This document shows, piece after piece, positions 7,849 to 13,104 of a DNA stretch of 14,435 bases. The DNA comes from Bacillota bacterium. Its GTDB lineage: Bacteria > Bacillota > Clostridia > Lutisporales > Lutisporaceae. Positions within the stretch are counted from its first letter, which is position 1. Every line of letters starts with the position of its first letter. Where the stretch lies: positions 1 to 14,435 of the forward strand of contig JALNWH010000044.1 in the NCBI GenBank assembly GCA_023230985.1, given 5' to 3'. The translations under genes were made by a program, and so were the position numbers. The notes under the pieces were generated by a model, which worked only from the letters and a program-made list of their open reading frames with translations, had not been told where the DNA came from and searched no databases.

Positions 7849-8396
7849 TTTAAATGATAAATCACTGCTTCCTCAAAGCCTTTCATGACCGCTTCTCTAT
7901 TCTTAGCACCCCAAAGCTCCTCAACTTTTTCAGCTACATTTTTTAAGCTTACCCAGCCTGTTGCCTTTACAAAAGCTCCAAGCATAACAGTATTTGTTAT
8001 AGGCCTGCCTAAAAGCTCTAAAGCAATTTTATTCGCATCTATTATTGCTAACGTTTTAATTTTTGGGTCTATATCAATTTTATCCGGTTTTAAAGCGGTG
8101 TTTAAAACTAAAGTAGAGCCCTCCTCAACTCCTTCAAACACATTTACAGCGTTCATGATTGTAGGCTCTAGTACTACAATTGCATGAGGGTTATAAACTC
8201 TATTTTTCGGCCTTATGGGTTTATCGGATATTCTTACAAAAGATGTCACCGGTGCACCTTGTCTTTCAAATCCGAAGAAAGGTATCGAATTTCCATATAT
8301 ACCATCCATTACCGCGGCATATACCAATGTTTCCGCGGCTTTTACCGTTCCCAAGCCGCCTCTGCCATGAAGCCTGATTTCTTTTAATCCATCCAT
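7845..8396 (-). CDS. porG: 2-oxoacid:ferredoxin oxidoreductase, gamma subunit
   Basis: A 183-residue gamma subunit. The family signature LHGRGGLGTVKAAE is at residues 9-22, followed by FFGFERQGAPVTSFVRIS (40-57), both characteristic of the gamma domain of pyruvate/2-oxoacid ferredoxin oxidoreductases. It forms the structural scaffold that closes the CoA-binding side of the complex. The ATG is preceded by an AGAGGAA ribosome binding site in the 32-nt gap after the amidohydrolase gene. No N-terminal extension resembling an encapsulation peptide is present here or in the other three subunits, which suggests, by inference, that the oxidoreductase works outside the shell, where ferredoxin and CoA are available. 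Confidence 0.92.
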   Translation of the reverse strand: MDGLKEIRLHGRGGLGTVKAAETLVYAAVMDGIYGNSIPFFGFERQGAPVTSFVRISDKPIRPKNRVYNPHAIVVLEPTIMNAVNVFEGVEEGSTLVLNTALKPDKIDIDPKIKTLAIIDANKIALELLGRPITNTVMLGAFVKATGWVSLKNVAEKVEELWGAKNREAVMKGFEEAVIYHLK

Positions 8397-8428
8397 ATTT
8401 ATTCCTCTTTCATATTGTCGATTTAGAT

Positions 8429-9907
8429 TTATCTTTTCAAATAATTACATTTAGCCTTTTCACCTGTAAATCTATCATTGTCATATACGATTTTCCCCGA
8501 CTTTATCGTAGTTACAGGCCAGCCTTGCAAGGTTTTACCCTCATAAATAGAAAAATCCGACCTGCTATGCAGTGTACCTGCATTAATTACTTTTGCCTTG
8601 TTCAAATCTATTATTGTTATGTCGGCATCGCTGCCAATCATCATAGAGCCCTTCCTTGGATACACGCCAAATATCTCAGCGGGTCGTTTTGTAACCTTTT
8701 CTATTATTTTTTCTATAGGTATACTTCTTTTTACTACCCCTTCATTTAATAACACAGGCAAATGTGTCTCTGTTGCAGGATATCCGGGCATAACATTCCA
8801 AATATTCGTACTTGATAAATTCTTTTCCCCAACAGTCATAGTGACGTTATCTGTACCCACCGTATCAATGGTACCATCAATAATACCTGTCCAAAGTTCC
8901 TCTACATCCATTGCACTTCTGATGGGAGGCTCCATTTTAATAATATTGCTTCTTGTGCTTTTATTATTTAATGATAAATAAGGAGAAGTTGTCTCAATAT
9001 TTACAAATTTATTTGATTGTTTTATACCTCTAAGACTTTTTATTGCATCTGCTGAAGATATATGAACTAAATATATATCTACTTCTGTTTTTTTCGCAAG
9101 ATAAGATATCCTCATTGCAGCTTCTTCTTCCGCCATTTCCGGGTGAGTCCGACTCCAATCCGTGAGCCTAGCCATATCTGCCATTTCTTCTTTAATCATA
9201 GCTGTGGCACGGCGTACGATATCTCTATTCTCTGCATGAACACATACAATGCACTTTTTATCATTTTTTTTGATTTTTTCAAAAACATCCAAAATGTATG
9301 CGTCATCAACATCAGGCATAATCCCCGGAACCCCGTTCATATAAAGTTTAAAGGAGGTTACAAAAAACCTGCTTACATAATCATTTATCTCTTGTTTTTG
9401 TACATCATTATTTATAATTAAATGAGGGATTATATCTGTATTTGACAATGCCTCAATTTTTTCCGTTATTCCGGGAAAGGTATTAAAATGCGAATCCTTG
9501 CTGGCAAAATAACATCCCAGCGTTGTTACACCCCCGGCGAGAGCTGCTTTTGTCTCTGTTACTACTTCCTCTTCAAAAGGAGCAAAAAGACCAAGATGTA
9601 CATGGGGATCAATAACACCCGGCGAAACATATTTATCTCTTGCATCAATGATTTGGTTGGCGGATAAAAGGGTATTTGTAATAGTAGCAATTATACCGTT
9701 TTTTATACCGACATTTGTTTTAAATATCCCTATACCCGGTATTATCACGTTTCCATTATTTATAGCTAGGTCATAAACTTCGGACCTTGTAGAATTAATT
9801 ACGGATGCATTTGGTTTTGGTGCGATTTTATCTTCAACTTTCTCTTTTTCAAAGCTATCACCGTTAACTATTTTCCTTATATAATTTTCAAAAAAATCTT
9901 TTGACAT
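8429..9907 (-). CDS. Hydantoinase/dihydropyrimidinase-family amidohydrolase, probable BMC cargo
   Basis: A 492-residue cyclic-amidohydrolase. Metal ligands expected of a binuclear site are all present: H102 and H104 (DPHVHLG), K187 for carbamylation (SFKLYM), H224 (VHAEN), H282 (LVHIS) and D353 (GTDN). The C-terminus has the family-typical YPRKGSMMIGSDADI segment. Relatives open hydantoins, dihydropyrimidines or allantoin. The hydantoinase Tyr found five residues after the bridging Lys is absent (G192), so the exact ring substrate is open. The catalytic domain begins near residue 44. Before it is an amphipathic helix (MSKDFFENYIRKIV) and a Pro/Asn/Ser linker, a layout typical of microcompartment encapsulation peptides. 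The gene starts 1 nt after the BMC-T stop codon, inside the shell gene cluster. Family is secure; encapsulation is inferred. Confidence 0.9.
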   Translation of the reverse strand: MSKDFFENYIRKIVNGDSFEKEKVEDKIAPKPNASVINSTRSEVYDLAINNGNVIIPGIGIFKTNVGIKNGIIATITNTLLSANQIIDARDKYVSPGVIDPHVHLGLFAPFEEEVVTETKAALAGGVTTLGCYFASKDSHFNTFPGITEKIEALSNTDIIPHLIINNDVQKQEINDYVSRFFVTSFKLYMNGVPGIMPDVDDAYILDVFEKIKKNDKKCIVCVHAENRDIVRRATAMIKEEMADMARLTDWSRTHPEMAEEEAAMRISYLAKKTEVDIYLVHISSADAIKSLRGIKQSNKFVNIETTSPYLSLNNKSTRSNIIKMEPPIRSAMDVEELWTGIIDGTIDTVGTDNVTMTVGEKNLSSTNIWNVMPGYPATETHLPVLLNEGVVKRSIPIEKIIEKVTKRPAEIFGVYPRKGSMMIGSDADITIIDLNKAKVINAGTLHSRSDFSIYEGKTLQGWPVTTIKSGKIVYDNDRFTGEKAKCNYLKR

Positions 9908-9908
9908 A

Positions 9909-10535
9909 TTATTCCCTACCGCTTATGTTATTAATGCAGTCTATGGCTGCATTCCTTGCATTTCTTACTTCGGATTCCGTACCGGAAACATACATTCTGC
10001 CAAAGCGACCTACGGGGTCAAAAGTTATTAGCTTTATATCAGAGTCCTTTTCCGCTTCGTTAACAGCTAAAGATATATAGGCCGCAGGCTCCACTTCCAT
10101 TATGAAAAGGCTTTCGCCGGGAACCAATATGGAGCCGTATCTATTGTCCCTATTAATTAGCTGTGACTGATAGGGATCAACATTGGATATTATCTGTTCA
10201 GATACTATCTTTGGCTTCATCCTGTCATTAATATTTAATGAACATGCATCCAGTATTGCCTGACCTGCTTCCTTGACATCTCCAACTTTAAATGAATGCA
10301 GCTCTATCTCTCCATATTCTCTTTCTACTATTTGAAATCCCGGTTTTACATTAGTCTGCTTAAGTGCAACATCCATAAGCTTGTAAACACTACTTCCCGG
10401 TTCTATTTCAATATATAATTGTGCCATCCCCGCTAAGCATATATCCCCTTTAACTACCGTTCCCGTTACGGCAGCATATTGGGGCTGCATGTTATCAATA
10501 ATAATAAATGTTCTTAAATTAATTTTATCTACCAT
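9909..10535 (-). CDS. BMC-T shell trimer, stacking (CsoS1D-like) type
   Basis: A 208-residue tandem-domain shell protein. Two similar halves are visible: IEPGSSVYKLMDVALKQTNV near 44-63 and VEPAAYISLAVNEAEKDSDI near 148-167, each followed by a FQIVEREYG or TFDPVGRFG strand and an amphipathic helix. The opening LRTFIIIDNMQPQYAAVTG resembles permuted BMC-T proteins that form stacked double trimers with gated central pores, such as CsoS1D and the Haliangium double-trimer proteins. Such trimers are thought to pass larger metabolites or cofactors. I chose ATG at 10535 over an ATG at 10568. A TGAGGT ribosome binding site lies 5 nt before the former, and the family begins just before the LRTF segment. 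Only weak GGA precedes the upstream ATG, and the extra 11 residues match nothing in the family. Confidence 0.9.
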   Translation of the reverse strand: MVDKINLRTFIIIDNMQPQYAAVTGTVVKGDICLAGMAQLYIEIEPGSSVYKLMDVALKQTNVKPGFQIVEREYGEIELHSFKVGDVKEAGQAILDACSLNINDRMKPKIVSEQIISNVDPYQSQLINRDNRYGSILVPGESLFIMEVEPAAYISLAVNEAEKDSDIKLITFDPVGRFGRMYVSGTESEVRNARNAAIDCINNISGRE

Positions 10536-10540
10536 CAAAT

Positions 10541-10546
10541 ACCTCA
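10541..10546 (-). promoter_or_regulatory. Ribosome binding site deciding the BMC-T start at 10535
   Basis: The minus strand reads TGAGGT, followed by ATTTG and then ATG at 10533-10535. The alternative ATG at 10568 has only GGATTT before it. The internal start gives a protein beginning where permuted BMC-T homologues begin. Confidence 0.65.
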
Positions 10547-10580
10547 TTTCTATGAGTTTTAAAAACATTTTAAATCCAAT

Positions 10581-10844
10581 TTATTTCAAAAACTCCTCTA
10601 CTTCTTGGCCCGGTCTTGCAATAACATGTACAGATACAACTTCGCCGACTTTCTTTGCCGCTGCGGCACCGGCATCTACAGCAGCTTTCACTGCCCCAAC
10701 ATCTCCTTCAATTATTACTGTAACCAGCCCGCCACCTACAGCTTTTTTACCAACTATTTCAACATTTGCAGCCTTTACCATGCTATCTGCCGCCTCTATT
10801 GCAGCAACTAAACCTTTTGTTTCTATAAAACCTATAGATTTCAT
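10581..10844 (-). CDS. BMC-H hexameric shell protein (second copy)
   Basis: An 87-residue single BMC domain of PduA/CcmK type, with the family hallmarks SIGFIETKGLVAAIEAAD (3-20), the pore loop VGGG (36-39) and GDVGAVKAAVDAGAAAA (47-63), ending in HVIARPGQEVEEFL. Six copies form a flat hexagonal tile of the shell facet with a small central pore. The residue at the PduA Ser40 position is Gly38 and that at PduA Lys37 is Ala35, predicting a wide, uncharged pore. ATG start with a GGAGG ribosome binding site. It is roughly 70% identical by eye to the other BMC-H of the operon, so the two may form mixed facets. It lies between the vertex and BMC-T genes. Confidence 0.96.
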   Translation of the reverse strand: MKSIGFIETKGLVAAIEAADSMVKAANVEIVGKKAVGGGLVTVIIEGDVGAVKAAVDAGAAAAKKVGEVVSVHVIARPGQEVEEFLK

Positions 10845-10870
10845 AATATACCTCCATCCTTTTATTTAGA

Positions 10871-11134
10871 TTATTTTTCCTTACTATCTACAATACCGAT
10901 GACCGCTGCATCTATCGGTGCTTTATCATTAGATATGGCTGTCCTGGCAATGCTTCCTACAGTTATAATAACTGTCTCACCCACACCGCAGCCTATAGGA
11001 TCTGCCGCTACTAAATAATCACCGGAAGCCTCACCATTTCTGTCCATTTTTTCTACGATAATAAAGCTTATGCCCGTCAATTCCTTATTCTTGATTGTTG
11101 AAACGCATTTATCACGCACCTTGCATAGTATCAT
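10871..11134 (-). CDS. EutN/CcmL-family pentameric vertex protein (BMC-P)
   Basis: An 87-residue EutN/CcmL/PduN-type protein. The hallmark features are an N-terminal strand MILCKVRDKCVSTIKN, the KELTGISFIIVE segment in the place of the usual L-x-G-x-K/R-L-L-V strand, the DYLVAADPIGCGVGETVIIT core (residues 39-58), the GSIARTAI helix turn, and the closing DAAVIGIVD. Pentamers of this family cap the vertices of the icosahedral shell. It is the only vertex gene in the window, enough in principle to close a shell. ATG start with AAAGGAG ribosome binding site; the aminotransferase stop is 12 nt upstream. Identification is secure. Confidence 0.95.
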   Translation of the reverse strand: MILCKVRDKCVSTIKNKELTGISFIIVEKMDRNGEASGDYLVAADPIGCGVGETVIITVGSIARTAISNDKAPIDAAVIGIVDSKEK

Positions 11135-11146
11135 ATTAATACTCCT

Positions 11147-12631
11147 TTACTTTTTTAGAATATCTGCAATAGCATCAAATACGATATCTAAGTCTTGTGT
11201 TCTTGTATAAAAATGGGGAGCTACTCTAATCACTTCACCTCTTGCCGATGCTATTATGTTTCTCTTCCTTAATTCATGTTCAACATGATGAGAATCAGGT
11301 ACAAGAACTGCTGTTGTAGGACCTTTTTTACTTACATCAAAAGGGCTTATAGTTGTAAGTCCACGTCTGATACAAGCTTCTAAAGCATAGGCACTTAAAT
11401 AATCAATTCTATCCTTAATTTTTTCTACGCCTACTTCATTGATTATTTCAAGTCCTGCCTTTGCTGCATATGCATTTAGTACCGGTGGTGTTCCTGTATC
11501 AAATCTCCTTGCATCAAAAGCATAATCCAGATATCTTGTCTGGAATAAAAATGGATTTTCTTGTCCGAACCACCCTGTAACGGCGGGTTTCAAAAGTGGA
11601 ACGAGTTCTTTTCTTACATACATAAACGCAACACCGGGTATACCAAATAAGTATTTCAAATTCCCTGATGTAAATATATCTATGTTCATTGCTTTTACAT
11701 CTACAGGTTCGGTACCTAAGCATTGATATGCGTCAACCAAAATTAGAGAACCTTTTCTATGGGCAATCTCTGCTATGGCTTTAATATCTTGTTTGAACCC
11801 GTTTAAATAATAAACTTGTGTTATGGAAGTTAGTATAGTTGTGCTATCTATATATCTTTCATATTCGGTCAAATCTATTTCATGTTGCTTATTGACGTTT
11901 ATTATATCGACTTTTGCACCATACTTTTGATGTGCCAGCCACACATGGTCAACTGTCGGAAACTCTATATCCGTTGCAACTATCTTATTTCTCGCTCCTG
12001 AATAATCCAATGAACTCGCTATAGAAGATATTGTTTCAGAAACTGACGATGATATGGCAATTTCCTCCGGCGATGCATTTATGGTTTTGGCAAATTCGGC
12101 TTTTGCTTTATAGACTTCATCAATCCAACCTTCCCAATCCATTCCTACAGTCAACCAGTTATCCAAATATGCATTAATGGCTCCTCTTACTCTTAAAGAC
12201 TGAGCACTCTGTGAGCAATTGCCTACATGAATAACATCTTTCAAAATAGGAAACTCCTGTCTCCATTTCTCAATTTCGCTATCTGATAATAATTGTTTAT
12301 ATGGTAATTTCTTCACTATACCTGAGCTGACATTGCTTGATTCACTTTCATTACTAATGTTTGATGTAATGCTAGGTGTAATACTTGGTTTTTGTTCTAA
12401 ATATGGATTTTCTACGATTTGATTGTTTTGTATCGGAGGTATATTTTGTATTGATTGTGTGTTTTGGATTAGTGGTTCGGCTATATCTGCTTCATCTGCA
12501 AATTTAATTCCTTTTTTATCTGCTACTTCTTTAGCTATAGAGGTTATTACATCATTTTTATTCACTCGTATGATTCTTTCACCTTTTGCTGCCGCCAGCT
12601 CTACATCTTCCGCTGTAAAAAATTTTCTCAT
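11147..12631 (-). CDS. Class V PLP enzyme with EutQ-like N-terminal targeting domain
   Basis: A 494-residue fold-type I PLP enzyme of the class V aminotransferase/cysteine desulfurase/isopenicillin-N-epimerase group. The PLP lysine is K326 in SGNLKYLFGIPG, the ring-pairing Asp is D300 in LVDAYQCLG, and the C-terminal VIRVAPHFY carries the likely carboxylate-binding Arg. The catalytic domain starts near residue 110. Residues 1-47 (MRKFFTAEDVELAAAKGE onward) closely resemble the short N-terminal domain of EutQ, a pattern seen at the front of ethanolamine microcompartment proteins. Residues 50-107 are an Asn/Gln/Ser/Pro-rich linker with repeated IQN. This layout strongly suggests targeting to the shell lumen. 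The reaction is not defined: transamination is likely, with desulfuration, lyase or epimerase activity possible. The ATG at 12631 is preferred over an in-frame GTG at 12640 because the AAGAGG ribosome binding site overlaps that GTG. Confidence 0.9.
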   Translation of the reverse strand: MRKFFTAEDVELAAAKGERIIRVNKNDVITSIAKEVADKKGIKFADEADIAEPLIQNTQSIQNIPPIQNNQIVENPYLEQKPSITPSITSNISNESESSNVSSGIVKKLPYKQLLSDSEIEKWRQEFPILKDVIHVGNCSQSAQSLRVRGAINAYLDNWLTVGMDWEGWIDEVYKAKAEFAKTINASPEEIAISSSVSETISSIASSLDYSGARNKIVATDIEFPTVDHVWLAHQKYGAKVDIINVNKQHEIDLTEYERYIDSTTILTSITQVYYLNGFKQDIKAIAEIAHRKGSLILVDAYQCLGTEPVDVKAMNIDIFTSGNLKYLFGIPGVAFMYVRKELVPLLKPAVTGWFGQENPFLFQTRYLDYAFDARRFDTGTPPVLNAYAAKAGLEIINEVGVEKIKDRIDYLSAYALEACIRRGLTTISPFDVSKKGPTTAVLVPDSHHVEHELRKRNIIASARGEVIRVAPHFYTRTQDLDIVFDAIADILKK

Positions 12632-12637
12632 CCGGTT

Positions 12638-12646
12638 CACCTCTTA
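12638..12646 (-). promoter_or_regulatory. Ribosome binding site deciding the PLP-enzyme start at 12631
   Basis: The minus strand reads TAAGAGGTG. It overlaps the stop codon of the first shell gene and has 8 nt between GAGG and the ATG at 12629-12631. The in-frame GTG at 12640 is part of this site and so is unlikely to be the start. Confidence 0.65.
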
Positions 12647-12934
12647 ACTATATTCTTTTTCCTCTGGCTGCACTCCCAAAAAAACTTTCATTAAATCCTC
12701 CGAAGGTCTGGGTATTACATGTGCAGATATCAGTTCGCCCACTTTTTGAGCCGCAGCTGCACCTGCATCGACTGCTGCTTTTACTGCTCCCACGTCTCCC
12801 TCTACAACAACTGTTATATAGCCCGCTCCTATTTCAACTTTGGAAACAACGCTTACATTTGCGGCTTTAACCATTGCATCAGAAGCCTCACAGGCGGCAA
12901 CCAATCCTTTTGTTTCTATAAATCCATAGGACAT
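12644..12934 (-). CDS. BMC-H hexameric shell protein (first gene of operon)
   Basis: A 96-residue BMC domain of PduA/CcmK type: GFIETKGLVAACEASD (4-19), pore loop IGAG (35-38), GDVGAVKAAVDAGAAAA (46-62) and the HVIPRP ending. A nine-residue acidic tail (VQPEEKEYS) follows the domain and is missing from the other copy. Compared with PduA, Glu34 replaces the pore-proximal Lys37 and Ala37 replaces Ser40, predicting a more acidic, slightly narrower pore than in the second copy. ATG start with a GAGGGAG ribosome binding site. As the promoter-proximal gene of the operon it is probably the most abundant shell protein, as is common for BMC-H genes placed first. Its stop overlaps the ribosome binding site of the PLP enzyme. 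Confidence 0.96.
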   Translation of the reverse strand: MSYGFIETKGLVAACEASDAMVKAANVSVVSKVEIGAGYITVVVEGDVGAVKAAVDAGAAAAQKVGELISAHVIPRPSEDLMKVFLGVQPEEKEYS

Positions 12935-12962
12935 TTTATCAACTCCCTCTATTTTTATCTTT

Positions 12963-12995
12963 ACTTTACCATAAGTTTTTAGACAATTCTGTAAA
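12963..12995 (-). promoter_or_regulatory. Candidate promoter of the microcompartment operon
   Basis: On the minus strand, TTTACA (12995-12990) is a five-of-six -35 match. It is followed after 16 nt by TATGGT (12973-12968), a four-of-six -10; TAAAGT (12968-12963) is an alternative -10. The -35 is the right arm of the palindrome at 12990-13005, so regulator binding would directly affect this promoter. With TAAAGT as -10 the palindrome centre would sit near -41.5, the classical Crp/Fnr class II activation position. With TATGGT it would block the -35. This is a weak prediction, made from the sequence only. Confidence 0.35.
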
Positions 12996-13005
12996 GTGTT
13001 TTACA
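12990..13005. promoter_or_regulatory. Palindromic operator candidate 1 (TGTAAA-N4-TTTACA)
   Basis: A perfect 6+6 inverted repeat, TGTAAAGTGTTTTACA, in the divergent region between the regulator and the operon. Size and 4-nt spacer match Crp/Fnr-family half-site geometry. Thirteen of 16 positions agree with a second site at 13054-13069 read on the opposite strand. Confidence 0.6.
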
Positions 13006-13019
13006 ACTTAGATTATTTA

Positions 13020-13048
13020 TGGACAATCCGTGAAAGATTCCTTATAAT
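13020..13048 (+). promoter_or_regulatory. Sigma-A promoter of the Crp/Fnr-family gene
   Basis: TGGACA at 13020-13025 (five of six to TTGACA) and a perfect TATAAT at 13043-13048 are separated by exactly 17 nt. The predicted transcript start is near 13055, about 50 nt before the ATG at 13105. Candidate operator 2 begins at that start point. Confidence 0.75.
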
Positions 13049-13053
13049 TTAAG

Positions 13054-13069
13054 TATTAAACACTTTATA
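13054..13069. promoter_or_regulatory. Palindromic operator candidate 2, over the regulator's transcript start
   Basis: TATTAAACACTTTATA is an imperfect palindrome with a 4-nt spacer. On the opposite strand it shares the 10-mer TAAAGTGTTT with site 1; the centres are 64 bp apart. It covers about +1 to +15 of the regulator promoter, a position where binding would repress (autoregulation). Confidence 0.5.
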
Positions 13070-13104
13070 ACCAAGAGTAATTTAAATATTTTAAGGGTGG
13101 TATT

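Noticed and set aside
6383..8396. Oxalate oxidoreductase instead of a pyruvate-type enzyme
   Set aside because: The separate gamma and delta subunits and the retained Thr in YPITP argue against it; oxalate oxidoreductase has a fused gamma-delta and a changed residue there.
8598..8981. Plus-strand open frame of 127 codons opposite the amidohydrolase
   Set aside because: Antisense shadow of a well-supported gene, with no start signals and no family resemblance.
10536..10568. Extended BMC-T start at ATG 10568
   Set aside because: The ribosome binding site is weak, the extra 11 residues have no family counterpart, and a much better ribosome binding site precedes ATG 10535.
10489..10869. Plus-strand open frame of 126 codons opposite the second BMC-H gene
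   Set aside because: Ala/Thr-rich antisense of a certain shell gene; no ribosome binding site.
11147..12631. Housekeeping cysteine desulfurase (IscS/SufS/NifS)
   Set aside because: No IscU/SufU partner is nearby, the PLP-lysine loop is SGNLKYLFG instead of the SSHK type, and the targeting domain and shell context point to catabolism.
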